A stretch of DNA of 64,000 nucleotides from an uncultured Sphingomonadaceae bacterium (GCA_947494305.1 CANLUL010000001.1:1426001-1490000); one strand, 5' to 3'; shown: positions 43,046 through 52,977, counted from the first letter of the stretch. Notes: generated from the letters alone by a model not told the origin. Numbers and translations are program-made.

Positions 43046-44131
43046 ATGAAAGCAGCAGTTCTCCGGGAACCCGGCAAGCCACTGACGGTTGAAGAAGTAC
43101 AGATCGACAAGCCCAAGGCACACGAAGTGCTAATCCGCACCGCCGCCTGCGGGCTTTGTCATAGTGACCTGCACTTCATTAACGGAAGCTATCCGCATCC
43201 CCTGCCCGCCATTCCCGGCCACGAAGCGGCAGGAATTGTGGAGGCAGTTGGCGATGAGGTAACCAGCGTAAAGGTCGGTGATGCCGTCGTGTCTTGCCTT
43301 TCCGCCTTTTGTGGGAACTGTGAATTTTGCGTGAGCGGGCGAATGTCACTTTGTCTGGGAGCCGCAACCAGGCGAGGCGTCGATGATGCCCCGCGGATCA
43401 GCCAGGATGGCGAAATCGTGAACCAGATGCTAAATCTGTCCGCCTTTGCCGAACAGATGCTAATCCATGAAAACGCGTGCGTGACCATTGATCCGGAAAT
43501 GCCGCTCGATCGGGCTGCATTAATTGGATGCGCGGTGACGACGGGTGCTGGAACTATCTTCAACGCCTGCAATGTGACACCGGGCGAAACCGTTGCCGTT
43601 GTGGGTTGCGGCGGAGTCGGGCTGGCAACGATCAATGCTGCCAAAATAGCGGGCGCTGGCCGCATCATTGCCGCAGATCCGCTTCCCGAGAAGCGCAAAA
43701 TGGCAATGGAAATGGGTGCAACGGATACAGTCGATGCCACTGCGGATGGGGCAGCTGGAGAGATTGTTGAGATGTCTGGCGGCGGTGTTGACTATGCGGT
43801 TGAAGCCGTTGGACGCCCGCAATCGGCCCAATTGTCTGTGGATGTCCTGAAACGAGGTGGCACGGCAACCATCCTGGGCATGATGCCCTTGGCAGAAAAA
43901 GTCGGCCTTAGTGCAATGGATCTTCTGTCTGGCAAAAAACTGCAGGGCGCGATCATGGGAGGAAACAGGTTCCCGGTCGACATCCCGCGTCTTGTCGATT
44001 TTTACATGAAGGATATGCTGAAGCTTGATGAACTTATTTCCGAGCGTATTCCGCTTGAGCAGGTCAATGAAGGCTTTGCAGCGATGGAAAAAGGCGATAC
44101 CGCCCGTTCTGTCATCGTTTTTGATCAATAG
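43046..44131 (+). CDS. Zinc-dependent alcohol dehydrogenase
   Basis: 361 residues of the MDR superfamily. Catalytic zinc ligands in GLCHSDLHF and GHEAAG, structural cysteines in CGNCEFCVSGRMSLC, nucleotide loop VGCGGVGLATIN. Similar to the class III/benzyl alcohol-type MDR enzymes; substrate unknown. AGGAG precedes the ATG, 11 bases after the ACAD11-like gene, so one operon. Confidence 0.88.
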   Translation: MKAAVLREPGKPLTVEEVQIDKPKAHEVLIRTAACGLCHSDLHFINGSYPHPLPAIPGHEAAGIVEAVGDEVTSVKVGDAVVSCLSAFCGNCEFCVSGRMSLCLGAATRRGVDDAPRISQDGEIVNQMLNLSAFAEQMLIHENACVTIDPEMPLDRAALIGCAVTTGAGTIFNACNVTPGETVAVVGCGGVGLATINAAKIAGAGRIIAADPLPEKRKMAMEMGATDTVDATADGAAGEIVEMSGGGVDYAVEAVGRPQSAQLSVDVLKRGGTATILGMMPLAEKVGLSAMDLLSGKKLQGAIMGGNRFPVDIPRLVDFYMKDMLKLDELISERIPLEQVNEGFAAMEKGDTARSVIVFDQ

Positions 44132-44143
44132 GAGCCTGTAAAA

Positions 44144-45214
44144 ATGGCAGAAGTCAATCCGCAAGTGGATATGGTCGGTACTATGGACGTGCCGGAAAAA
44201 GACAAGCTGGATGAAGCCAGTCTTACGCAATGGATGGAAGGCAATGTAGAGGGCTTTCAGGGTCCAATCACATTGAGTAAATTCAAGGGCGGGCAATCCA
44301 ATCCCACCTACAAGATAGAAACACCCGGCACGGACTATGTGTTGCGCAAAAAACCGTTCGGGAAATTGCTTCCCTCTGCCCATGCTGTGGACCGGGAATT
44401 CCGTGTCATCGCCGGTCTGCATCCAGCCGGTTACCCAGTTGCAAAACCTTACGGTCTTTGTGACGATGATGATGTGATTGGAACCATGTTCTACATCATG
44501 GGTATGGCCGATGGCAGGACCCTATGGGATGGGACGTTGCCGGACAGCGATCCGGCCGAACGAAAAGCCATATATCATGAGATGATCGATAATCTGGCGC
44601 TATTGCACAGCTATGATCCAACGGAACTCGGCCTGGAAAAGCATGGCAAACCAGGCAATTATTGCGAACGGCAGATCTCTCGCTGGTCACAACAGTATAA
44701 ATTGTCCGAGCTGCAGGAAATTCCGGAAATGGACAATTTGATCGAATGGCTGAACAAGACCATTCCGGAACAAAAGCATTTCAGTATTGTCCATGGCGAT
44801 TATCGTCTCGACAACATGATCTTCGCCAACAACAAGCCGGAAGTGATTGCAGTTCTGGACTGGGAGCTATCAACGCTCGGTGATCCGATTGCCGATTTCG
44901 CCTATTGGTTGATGGCTTATGAGCAGGAACCGGAAGGCCGAAGTGGATTGAAAGGTGTGGATGTTGAAGCTCTTGGCATTCCAACCCGCGACGAAGCCAT
45001 TGCCCGATATTGTGAAAAACTGGGCATCGATGACCTGCCCCCTATGGACTGGTATCTCGCCTATAACCTGTTTCGGATCGCCGCAATTTTGCAGGGCATC
45101 CAGAAACGCGTGGTAGATGGAACCGCGAACAGCGCTGCTGCGGCTGAAATGTCCGATCGCGTAACGCCGTTGGCACAAGCCGGTTGGGAAGCCGCCAAAC
45201 GCGCAGGAGCATAA
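44144..45214 (+). CDS. Phosphotransferase family kinase (ACAD10/11 N-domain type)
   Basis: 356 residues of the aminoglycoside-phosphotransferase fold: FKGGQSNPTYKIETPGTDYVLRKKP (glycine loop and Lys), catalytic loop VHGDYRLDNMIF, and metal motif VLDWELSTLGDP. This is the stand-alone form of the kinase fused to acyl-CoA dehydrogenase in animal ACAD10/11 and similar to LvaA of levulinate catabolism, which phosphorylates 4-hydroxyacyl-CoA. AGGAG precedes the ATG. Confidence 0.9.
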   Translation: MAEVNPQVDMVGTMDVPEKDKLDEASLTQWMEGNVEGFQGPITLSKFKGGQSNPTYKIETPGTDYVLRKKPFGKLLPSAHAVDREFRVIAGLHPAGYPVAKPYGLCDDDDVIGTMFYIMGMADGRTLWDGTLPDSDPAERKAIYHEMIDNLALLHSYDPTELGLEKHGKPGNYCERQISRWSQQYKLSELQEIPEMDNLIEWLNKTIPEQKHFSIVHGDYRLDNMIFANNKPEVIAVLDWELSTLGDPIADFAYWLMAYEQEPEGRSGLKGVDVEALGIPTRDEAIARYCEKLGIDDLPPMDWYLAYNLFRIAAILQGIQKRVVDGTANSAAAAEMSDRVTPLAQAGWEAAKRAGA

Positions 45215-45226
45215 AGGAACCTCACC

Positions 45227-46021
45227 ATGGCCGATCTTAAAGACAAAGTTGCCATCATCACCGGCGCTGGAAGCGGCATTGGAAGGGCTTCGGCTCTGCT
45301 ATTTGCAGAACATGGCGCCAAGGTAATCGCCAGCGATGTCACCGATGATGTAGAAGAGACGGCCAAAGGTTCCGAAGGCAACATAATTGCGATTAAGGCT
45401 GATGCAGGCAGTGAAGGCGATATTGAAATGCTTGTGGAAGCAGCCGAGCAACGCTTTGGCGACTTACATGTCTTTTTCGCCAATGCTGGAATTGGAGGGG
45501 GATTTCAGGGTATATTCGACAGCGATGTTGCCGAGTGGCAGGAAGTGCTGCGGGTTAATCTTATCGGCCCTTTTTTAGCCGCGAAATATGCGGGAAAGGT
45601 TATTGCTGAAAGCGGTCATGGAGGCTCCATCATCTGCACAGCCAGCGTCGCTGGCATCCGCTCAGGCGCGGGTGGCCCTGCCTATAGTGCTTCCAAAGCC
45701 GGCGTTATTAATCTGGTTAAAGTCGCAGCTCAGCAATTTGCGACATCGAACGTGCGATGTAACGCCATTTGTCCAGGAATCACCGAGACTGGCATGACGC
45801 AGTTCATTTATGACAAGGCCCGAGAAAAGGGAAAAGAGGACCGCCTTGGTTATCTCAACCCCTTACGGCGCGGTGCAGCTCCGATCGAGATGGCTGAAGT
45901 TGCTCTATTCCTTGCTTCTGACCGGTCATCCTATGTGAATGGGCAGGCAATTGCCGTTGACGGAGGACTAAGTGCATCGCACCCCGTGACCCGCCAGGAA
46001 TTCGGCCGGACAGCCGTTTAA
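45227..46021 (+). CDS. SDR family oxidoreductase
   Basis: 264 residues: [23 protein letters not shown] (NAG motif with A for N at first place), S in [11 protein letters not shown], and YSASKAGV. C-terminus [19 protein letters not shown] precedes the ATG. Fourth and last gene of the 41733 operon; a hairpin follows immediately. Confidence 0.9.
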   Translation: MADLKDKVAIITGAGSGIGRASALLFAEHGAKVIASDVTDDVEETAKGSEGNIIAIKADAGSEGDIEMLVEAAEQRFGDLHVFFANAGIGGGFQGIFDSDVAEWQEVLRVNLIGPFLAAKYAGKVIAESGHGGSIICTASVAGIRSGAGGPAYSASKAGVINLVKVAAQQFATSNVRCNAICPGITETGMTQFIYDKAREKGKEDRLGYLNPLRRGAAPIEMAEVALFLASDRSSYVNGQAIAVDGGLSASHPVTRQEFGRTAV

Positions 46022-46051
46022 TTGTGCTTCGACTTTGATCCGAAGCACAAT
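46021..46051 (+). terminator. Hairpin after the catabolic operon
   Basis: ATTGTGCTTCG and CGAAGCACAAT form an 11-bp perfect stem with a 9-base loop, starting at the last base of the SDR stop codon, between convergent genes. No T tract follows, so termination efficiency is uncertain; it may also protect the mRNA end. Confidence 0.6.
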
Positions 46052-46066
46052 CAACATTTCAAATTA

Positions 46067-46735
46067 TCAATTCGCCAGTGCCAGGTTGCCATTGCCCAGT
46101 TGCACATAGTCAACCCGGCTACCGGTTGCTCCGCATAGGAAATCACTGCTTTGACCACCGGATAAGTTGCCTTCAACTCGCCAGCCAGCGCCATCACGCG
46201 CAACGGCACGAATTTCTGAAACGCGAGCGTTATTCCCAGACTGAACCTCGGCAGCATTGGAACAAGCGTTAATTGCCTGTTCCATCGTTCCGGTTCCACG
46301 GCTGCTTTGCTGATCGCTGCGATTATCATAGCGACTGTCATCACCGCGGTAGTCGCGCTGACGATAATCACGATCTCGACTGTTACGATAGTCCCGGTCC
46401 CGATCTTCATAACGACGGTCACGCTTATTATTGGAAGCAGCACCCGCGATTGCCGCGATACCGCCCAGGATCAATATCCCGGCAACCACATCACCACCGC
46501 TAATTCGTCCTCGACGATGGCGATATCCGCGATATCCGCGGTACCCTCTATAGCCTCGATAACCGCGCCGGCGTTCGGCCTTTTCACTCTCGGCGCTCCA
46601 GGCCAAACTGTTCATATCTATCGGTTGGTTCACTGTAGCAGGGCCAGCGACAGGTGCGGCCATGGCTGGCGTAAAGCCTGTGAAAATCATCGCCGTAGAT
46701 GCGGCTATTGCGGAAGCTGTTTTACGAAATGTCAT
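46067..46735 (-). CDS. Exported protein with an Arg-Gly-Tyr repeat
   Basis: 222 residues. Signal peptide MTFRKTASAIAASTAMIFTGFTPAMA. Residues ~57-73 are five RGY units (RGYRGYRGYRGYRGYR), then a short glycine-rich hydrophobic stretch (GDVVAGILILGGIAAIAGAAS), a very charged Arg/Asp/Tyr region, and a C-terminal domain with two cysteines (INACSNAAE, SSDFLCGATG). The C-terminal domain resembles that of the neighbouring gene, so the two look like paralogues. Function unknown; surface or outer-membrane associated is a guess. Confidence 0.82.
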   Translation of the reverse strand: MTFRKTASAIAASTAMIFTGFTPAMAAPVAGPATVNQPIDMNSLAWSAESEKAERRRGYRGYRGYRGYRGYRHRRGRISGGDVVAGILILGGIAAIAGAASNNKRDRRYEDRDRDYRNSRDRDYRQRDYRGDDSRYDNRSDQQSSRGTGTMEQAINACSNAAEVQSGNNARVSEIRAVARDGAGWRVEGNLSGGQSSDFLCGATGSRVDYVQLGNGNLALAN

Positions 46736-46814
46736 ACTCTACACCCCTGTTTGAAATCCCAGATTCTGTGCCCTCGAGTCTGGAATACTACTAAATCTTG
46801 GACAATATATATGA

Positions 46815-46847
46815 GGCTCAGCCTGTCGCCAGGCTGAACCACTTTTT
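46815..46847 (+). terminator. Hairpin with T tract, plus strand
   Basis: TCAGCCTG-TCGC-CAGGCTGA with two more flanking G-C pairs, then CACTTTTT. The T tract is on the plus strand although both flanking genes are on the minus strand, so it may stop antisense reading or be incidental. Confidence 0.4.
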
Positions 46848-46861
46848 AGTCTGTCGTAGGA

Positions 46862-47389
46862 TCACCAACGATTGAGCCCCTTGAAACGAATGTCGGAGAC
46901 CCGGCGCCCATCTACAAAACAGGTGAATTTGCCTGTGTCGTAGTTGCTATGACGCCTGTTGTACCCGTTGCGATACTGGCGACCGCGATAGTTATCCTGA
47001 ACCGCAATCCGGCCTTTTACCCGGTACCCGTATCGGGTTCGTTTGACATCACGGATCTCGGTCACATCGGCTCGGCCATATTGACCTGCCCGACGCTCTG
47101 CCTGGCGCACACATTTGTTCACGGCCTTACGCGGACGGATGCGTTGGTTCTGACCATAATTATTGTGCCGTACATAATCACCACGATAGCCACGATCATA
47201 ATTGTTGCTGTAGCGATCCTTTTTACCCGAGGTCAGGATGGCTGCTAGTCCGCCCAGAACGACGGCTCCTGCAATTACCTCACCTGCGCTAATCCCATTG
47301 TCATGACCTTTGGCCATCGCTGGGGTTGCTGAAACGGCCATCGCAGTTGCGGCAGCGGTTCCGACTATTGCTGTTTTAAGAGTCTTCAT
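46862..47389 (-). CDS. Exported basic protein, paralogue of the RGY-repeat protein
   Basis: 175 residues from the ATG at 47389 (GGAAAG upstream); the ORF track start adds 17 residues without support. MKTLKTAIVGTAAATAMAVSATPAMAK is a signal peptide. Then a glycine-rich hydrophobic patch (GEVIAGAVVLGGLAAIL), an Arg/Tyr/Asn-rich part, and a C-terminal domain with Cys in AVNKCVRQAE and GKFTCFVDGRR. The shared plan with the 46067 gene (signal, GxxxxGxxxLGGxAA patch, basic linker, two-cysteine domain) suggests duplication. Confidence 0.82.
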   Translation of the reverse strand: MKTLKTAIVGTAAATAMAVSATPAMAKGHDNGISAGEVIAGAVVLGGLAAILTSGKKDRYSNNYDRGYRGDYVRHNNYGQNQRIRPRKAVNKCVRQAERRAGQYGRADVTEIRDVKRTRYGYRVKGRIAVQDNYRGRQYRNGYNRRHSNYDTGKFTCFVDGRRVSDIRFKGLNRW

Positions 47390-47708
47390 GTCCACTTTCC
47401 TTTTAGACTGCAAGGGAACCATTTCCCGAGCTGTGAACATGTTTTAGATGAGTCGCATTGAGCAAAGACTGAACTCACTCGACAGGCGTTGTTCAGGTTA
47501 ATGGCTATTTATATGAACACTGAATATTGTGTAATTTCAATTAATTAGGCCCGACCGTCGCCAATTGCGCCGGCCCAAAGGGTGATTTTCGACAACAATG
47601 CACATGAACTTGATCATGCCGGAAAGCGCTAGGACAATCACTAAGTTGAATACGTGCACAGTTTGCAGATATTGTACGATATTGAAAATCCGTGCTAGTC
47701 TTTTGGGT

Positions 47709-49700
47709 ATGACGATTACCAAAACCCGACTGTTCTTTCTGACAATATTAGTTCTGTCCGCAATTAGCTTTCTGGGTGGATCTGCAATTTGGTCGATGCT
47801 CGGTCTCGCCGATGATCTCACTATCGAAGGAAATGCGGAAATCGTTCGAGCAGATAGTGGTGACCTCGGAACGGGCTGGTCCGCCTACGGCGGCGATCCT
47901 GGCGGGAACCGATATACTGCAGCAACACAGATTAATGCGGATAATGTCGATCAATTAGCCATCGCCTGGACCCATCGTAGCGGATCATTGAACGGCAAAA
48001 GTGAGGAAGACCGAAACAAAAGCGCGCTACAAACAACGCCAATATTGGTTGAAGACTCTCTGGTGTTCTGCACCCAGTTCAACGAGGTCATCGCTGTTGA
48101 CCCAGGAACAGGCGAAGAGAAATGGCGCTACGATCCCGAAGTACCAACCGGCAGCAATCCGGCCAATCAATATACCTGCCGCGGCGTTTCTTTCTGGAAA
48201 GATACGGCAGCGGAAACAGATGCTGTTTGCGCTACACGCTTGTTTACCGGGACCGTTGATGCCCGAGTCATCGCACTTGACGCCAAAACAGGCGAGCCAT
48301 GCGAAGGATTTGCGGATGGAGGCACCAAACGTATCCGACCATCGATATCCCTGCGCTGGCCCGGTGAGTTCCAGATAACGTCGGCACCAGCCATAGTGGG
48401 AGATATCGTAGTAACGGGAACCTCCATCGGCGACAATCTACGAACAGATGCACCCAAGGGCACAGTATTCGCCTTTGATGCACGTACCGGTGAAACGAAA
48501 TGGACTTTTGATCCTCTATCGGGTTCGCCCGACGTTCGCGGTGGTCACAGCAATGTCTGGTCAACCATTGCTGTCGATGAAGCGCGTCAGATGGTCTTCC
48601 TCCCAACCTCCAGCCCCAGCCCGGACTATTATGGCGGCAACCGGCCCGGTGACAATCTATATGCCAATAGTGTGGTTGCTTTAAACGGGGAAACCGGCAC
48701 CGTTGCGTGGCATTTCCAAACTGTACATCACGACGTCTGGGACTATGACATTCCGGCCCAACCAAGCCTGGTCCAAGTCTGGCGTGATGGCAAGGCGCAT
48801 GATGTCGTGGCGCAAGTGACCAAGACGGGTTTCGTTTTTGTACTGGATCGCGATACAGGAAAGCCATTTTTACCGATTGAAGAACGCGCCGTTCCACAGC
48901 AGGGTGAAAAAGGAGAAATGCTCTCGCCAACTCAGCCTTTCCCGGTCAACACCCCGAGCATCGTACCCGATCGACTGGATCCCGCAGATGCCTTCGGGAT
49001 TACCCTCTGGGATAAGCTGGCTTGCAAAGCGCAACTGGAAGACCTTCGGGCAGAAGGGTTGTTCACCCCGCCGACGATTCAAGGAACATTGTCGTTACCG
49101 TTTACCGGCGGTGGAGCCAATTGGGGCAGCGCCGCTTTCGATCCGCGGCGGAATTTGCTGGTGATCAATATGAATAACATCGGACAGTATATGCGCCTTC
49201 AACCCAATACGACCGATAGCAAAAAGGCCAATATGATTAGCGACAATGACGAATTTGCACCAATGGAAGGCGCTCCATATGGCATGAGCCGGGCCATGCT
49301 TTTGTCTCCGCTGGGACTACCCTGTACCCCGCCGCCATGGGGCGTGCTGGCAGGCATTGATTTGGACAGCGGTAAAATCGTCTGGCGCCAAACTTTGGGC
49401 ACAACCGAAGATATTGCGCCTGGTGGACTTGCGTTGAAATTCGGCACACCGGCTTTGGGTGGCCCGATCGTGACAGCCAGTGGATTGATTTTTATTGCCG
49501 GTACAGCGGATGACTATCTTCGCGCTTTCGACGTCACCAATGGCAAGGAGCTATGGAAAGGTCGCCTTCCGGCCGGTGGACAGGCAACACCCATGAGCTA
49601 TGTTTGGAAGGGTCGCCAATATGTCGTCATTGCCGCTGGTGGCGCTTCCAACGCGGGTTCAAAGCTCGGAGATAATATTGTAGCGTTTGCGCTTAACTAG
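47709..49700 (+). CDS. Membrane-anchored PQQ-dependent dehydrogenase (glucose/quinate family)
   Basis: About 663 residues from the ATG at 47709; the longer ORF to 47598 has an unlikely cysteine-rich lead. One N-terminal membrane anchor, then the eight-bladed quinoprotein fold: WSAYGGDPGGNRYTAATQI, TCRGVSFW, and repeated tryptophan-docking blades (GEEKWRYDP, GETKWTFDP, GTVAWHFQT, GKELWKGRLP). Typical family members have four or five N-terminal helices; this one has one. Oxidises sugars or polyols in the periplasm and passes electrons to ubiquinone. No pqq biosynthesis genes in the window. Confidence 0.86.
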   Translation: MTITKTRLFFLTILVLSAISFLGGSAIWSMLGLADDLTIEGNAEIVRADSGDLGTGWSAYGGDPGGNRYTAATQINADNVDQLAIAWTHRSGSLNGKSEEDRNKSALQTTPILVEDSLVFCTQFNEVIAVDPGTGEEKWRYDPEVPTGSNPANQYTCRGVSFWKDTAAETDAVCATRLFTGTVDARVIALDAKTGEPCEGFADGGTKRIRPSISLRWPGEFQITSAPAIVGDIVVTGTSIGDNLRTDAPKGTVFAFDARTGETKWTFDPLSGSPDVRGGHSNVWSTIAVDEARQMVFLPTSSPSPDYYGGNRPGDNLYANSVVALNGETGTVAWHFQTVHHDVWDYDIPAQPSLVQVWRDGKAHDVVAQVTKTGFVFVLDRDTGKPFLPIEERAVPQQGEKGEMLSPTQPFPVNTPSIVPDRLDPADAFGITLWDKLACKAQLEDLRAEGLFTPPTIQGTLSLPFTGGGANWGSAAFDPRRNLLVINMNNIGQYMRLQPNTTDSKKANMISDNDEFAPMEGAPYGMSRAMLLSPLGLPCTPPPWGVLAGIDLDSGKIVWRQTLGTTEDIAPGGLALKFGTPALGGPIVTASGLIFIAGTADDYLRAFDVTNGKELWKGRLPAGGQATPMSYVWKGRQYVVIAAGGASNAGSKLGDNIVAFALN

Positions 49701-49884
49701 CGTTCTGTGCTCAGCCCGCATCCAGCGTTTGTCGAGATGAATAAGACCGATATCATCACTACGATAGGGGTAAAATTTCACTTTTGCGCCGCGATTATTC
49801 TTATTGACGACTGATTCTGAATTTGCAGGACCAGATCAACTCAACATCGCAGAGATAAGAATTGTCTTCGCGAAAACCCGCAAT

Positions 49885-52092
49885 TTACTTCTCCATCATC
49901 AACCCGGTCGCATGTGCCAAAAAGGCATAAATATCTGAATATTCTTCGATCAGCTTATCCGTCGGCTTACCGCTACCATGACCTGCGCGCGATTCAATAC
50001 GGATCAAGTGCGGAGCATCGCCCGTGTCCAGCGCCTGCATTCGGGCAATATATTTGAAGCTATGCCCCGGTACAACACGATCATCAGTGTCTGCTGTCGT
50101 TACCATTAGTGGCGGATAGTCAGTGCCACTCATGATATTGTGGTACGGCGAATATTTGAGCAGATTTCTAAAATCGGCTTCCTTGTTCGGATAGCCATAG
50201 TCATCGACCCAATAGCGCCCCGCTGTAAACTGATCAAACCGCAGCATGTCCATCACTCCGACCGCTGCATGCCCGGCCGCAAAAAGGTCGGGACGTTGAT
50301 TCACTACTGCACCAACCAACAAACCGCCATTGGACCGCCCTTCGATCGCCAATCCGCTCTTTGGCGTGATTCCAATAGAAACCAAATATTCACCAGCTGC
50401 GATAAAGTCATCAAACACATTTTGTTTGTCGTTCAATCGGCCGGCATCGTGCCATTCTTTGCCATATTCACCGCCACCGCGGATGTTAGCTGAGGCAAAG
50501 ACGCCGCCAGCCTTGATCCAGGCCAACCACGCGGGTTTATACTGCGGCAACACGGAAATGTTGAAACCGCCATATCCATAGAGCAATGTTGGCGCACCAT
50601 CAGAGAGATCCATGCCCTTTTTGTGGACCAGGAACATTGGAATTTTGGTACCATCTTTACTCTGATAGAATTGTTGCGTCACCGTGATCAGGCTAGGATC
50701 AAATGGCAACGCCGGTTTGGCCCAAACTGCCGGCTCACCAGCTTCAGAAAAGGCGTAAATGGTTCGCGGGCGGTTAAAACTATCAAAGGCGAAGTAGCCC
50801 GTATCTCCCTTTGCTGAACCGCCAAGGTCATCGACGCGGCCGATGCCGGGCAAGTCAACAAGGCCCAATGGATCGCCGTCCAACGTGAATATTTCCAACC
50901 GGCTTTTTGCGTCGTCAATATAGTTTGCAGCGATCTGCTCACCAACAATTTTCGCTTTTGCTAGCGTCGCGCTATGCTCAGGAGCAACTTCCTCAAAGAC
51001 ATAAGCCATTTCTCCACATGTGGCGGTAGCCGCTAGTGGACCTTCACATGGCACGTCCCGATCTTCCAGTTCCTCGACATTGGTTTTTACGATGCGTCCA
51101 CGCGGAGCATTTTTGTCAGTTTTGAAATACAGCGTATCGCCAATGCCATCGATCAATTCCCAATCATTCTCGAAATTAGCCACCAGTTTGCGCGTTTCGA
51201 GCGTCGGCGCATCGATTTTAATTAACGTGATCGCGTATTTCTCATCGGTTCCAGAGGAGGAACGAATAACAACCCACTCCCGATCTGAAGTGACGCCTGC
51301 TTCATGGCTAAGTTCCGACTGCTCCGGTGTTTCAAATACCTTGAGATCTTTTTCTTGGGATGTGTTTAGTCGATGCAAATGAACGGTGTGATCGGTGGTT
51401 AGTGATTGAAACTCCTCACCTTTTTCAGGTTCTGGAAAGCGGGAATATAAAAAACCAGTATTGCCGGGCATCCATGCCAAACCGGAATATTTCACCCATT
51501 TCACTTCGTCGGGTAAAAGCTTACCGTCTTCGACATTCAAAATTCTCAACGTGCGCCAGTCAGAACCGCCATCCTGAATAGCATAAACAAGGTAACTTCC
51601 ATCCGGTGATGGCTTCCATTCGGCCAATGCTGTTGCACCGTCATCGGACCATGAAGAAGGGTCAATAAGCACACGTTCATCGCCATCCGGCGTATCCTTA
51701 ACGTATAAAATGGATTGGTTCTGCCCCCCACTTTTACGCGTATAAAAATATTTCCCGCCCGCCTGTACCGGAACATCCAGATCATCATAATCGAACAATT
51801 CGGTCATCGAGCCTGTAAAGGCATCGCGTTGTGGCTGGATGGTTTCTAGATACGCGTTTGTGACTTGATTCTGCTCTTCGACCCAAGCCGCCACAGTTTC
51901 ATCTTCACGAACATCGTTTTCCAACCACCGATATGGATCGGATATATACTCACCAAACTGTTCGTCGACGACATCAACGGTGCGTGTTTCCGGATAGGTC
52001 AATTGATTGCTCATATCCTGTTGATTTTCGGCCAGTGCCGGGCCGGAAATGGTCAACCCCATGGCCAATGTTAGCATCGTTACGCAACGCAT
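49885..52092 (-). CDS. Prolyl oligopeptidase family serine peptidase (S9A), exported
   Basis: 735 residues. Signal peptide MRCVTMLTLAMGLTISGPALA. N-terminal propeller entry ISDPYRWLENDVREDETVAAWVEEQN; catalytic domain with nucleophile GRSNGGLLVGA, Asp in TADTDDRVVPGHS, and His in SRAGHGSGKPT. It cleaves short peptides after proline. A probable periplasmic enzyme. The bestrophin gene upstream ends at a terminator-like hairpin, so it has its own promoter. Confidence 0.93.
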   Translation of the reverse strand: MRCVTMLTLAMGLTISGPALAENQQDMSNQLTYPETRTVDVVDEQFGEYISDPYRWLENDVREDETVAAWVEEQNQVTNAYLETIQPQRDAFTGSMTELFDYDDLDVPVQAGGKYFYTRKSGGQNQSILYVKDTPDGDERVLIDPSSWSDDGATALAEWKPSPDGSYLVYAIQDGGSDWRTLRILNVEDGKLLPDEVKWVKYSGLAWMPGNTGFLYSRFPEPEKGEEFQSLTTDHTVHLHRLNTSQEKDLKVFETPEQSELSHEAGVTSDREWVVIRSSSGTDEKYAITLIKIDAPTLETRKLVANFENDWELIDGIGDTLYFKTDKNAPRGRIVKTNVEELEDRDVPCEGPLAATATCGEMAYVFEEVAPEHSATLAKAKIVGEQIAANYIDDAKSRLEIFTLDGDPLGLVDLPGIGRVDDLGGSAKGDTGYFAFDSFNRPRTIYAFSEAGEPAVWAKPALPFDPSLITVTQQFYQSKDGTKIPMFLVHKKGMDLSDGAPTLLYGYGGFNISVLPQYKPAWLAWIKAGGVFASANIRGGGEYGKEWHDAGRLNDKQNVFDDFIAAGEYLVSIGITPKSGLAIEGRSNGGLLVGAVVNQRPDLFAAGHAAVGVMDMLRFDQFTAGRYWVDDYGYPNKEADFRNLLKYSPYHNIMSGTDYPPLMVTTADTDDRVVPGHSFKYIARMQALDTGDAPHLIRIESRAGHGSGKPTDKLIEEYSDIYAFLAHATGLMMEK

Positions 52093-52105
52093 ATAAACCC
52101 CACAT

Positions 52106-52141
52106 ACAAAAGAGGCCGCTAGCTTATCGCCGGCGGCCTCT
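52106..52141 (-). terminator. Terminator after the bestrophin-like gene
   Basis: AGAGGCCGC (52111-52119) and GCGGCCTCT (52133-52141), a 9-bp perfect stem followed by TTTGTATG on the minus strand. The T tract is short. Confidence 0.6.
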
Positions 52142-52173
52142 CATATCAAATGAAACTGTATCGTGAATATGAT

Positions 52174-52977
52174 CTATTCGGCAGGTACGAGTTGTTTCTC
52201 CCCGCAACTCAGCAGGTTAACGAATTTCTCTGCATTAATTGCAACATCGTCTGAACCAATCTGATCAAATGGATCTTCAAGATGGCTCTGGATGTTATCC
52301 AAGCCAACCAGAATGATTGCAAATAGTACAGGCATGACAAACGTTAAACCGGGCACAGCATATTCGGTTGCTTGATAGGCGAAATACGGGCCATAGAGGA
52401 TTGGCAGGAGAACGATGAAGAAGTCACTGAACGCCCGCAATGTCTTGGGCGTGCGATATTGATAGATATGTTTCACGCTTTCAAAGGACACGATCATTTT
52501 GCTGATATATTGGTTGCAACGGGAACATTCTCCGCCGGCCAACCCCTCACCGCGCATACGTTTCACAAACTGAGACAAGTGAGAGAATGAAGCGTAAATG
52601 CGTTTCTCATGCTCGGGCATCTCTTCAATCGATCCCTTAAACATATCCCGGCAGCTGAGCAGCAATTCTGAGAGCACTTGTTCTACCTGCCGCAGACGAT
52701 CATCATTTTGCTCCGGCAACCAGTCCCGTGCAGCAAAATAGAGCGCACGCCCATGAGCCTTGATCGTCCCATAGTCATCGAGCGCATTTTCACGTCGTTT
52801 ATACGCGTGCCCGATAGAGAACACGATGGGAAAAACGATTGCAGTGGAGATCATAGTCAAAGGAAAATCGGCCGCAATCCCAGCCCTCAGGCTGATGAAG
52901 GTCGATAATATCGCCAGCATAACTATTAGCAAGCTCTTCCAGTTCAGGATCAATCCCAGCTGTGAAATCCGTTCCAT
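52174..52977 (-). CDS. Bestrophin-like membrane protein
   Basis: 267 residues. Two N-terminal and two later hydrophobic segments, and the conserved tail VGLDNIQSHLEDPFDQIGSDDVAINAEKFV, which is close to the bestrophin/YneE LxxIxxxIExPFD motif. Family members are anion-conducting pentameric channels. A CxxC (GECSRCNQY) in the cytoplasmic part is unusual. GGGAGGGA precedes the ATG. Confidence 0.75.
   Translation of the reverse strand: MERISQLGLILNWKSLLIVMLAILSTFISLRAGIAADFPLTMISTAIVFPIVFSIGHAYKRRENALDDYGTIKAHGRALYFAARDWLPEQNDDRLRQVEQVLSELLLSCRDMFKGSIEEMPEHEKRIYASFSHLSQFVKRMRGEGLAGGECSRCNQYISKMIVSFESVKHIYQYRTPKTLRAFSDFFIVLLPILYGPYFAYQATEYAVPGLTFVMPVLFAIILVGLDNIQSHLEDPFDQIGSDDVAINAEKFVNLLSCGEKQLVPAE

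Noticed and set aside
43520-44422. 300-residue minus-strand ORF
   Set aside because: Antisense to the alcohol dehydrogenase and kinase genes, both with clear motifs and ribosome-binding sites.
48268-48930. 220-residue minus-strand ORF
   Set aside because: Antisense to the PQQ dehydrogenase; histidine/arginine-rich nonsense composition.
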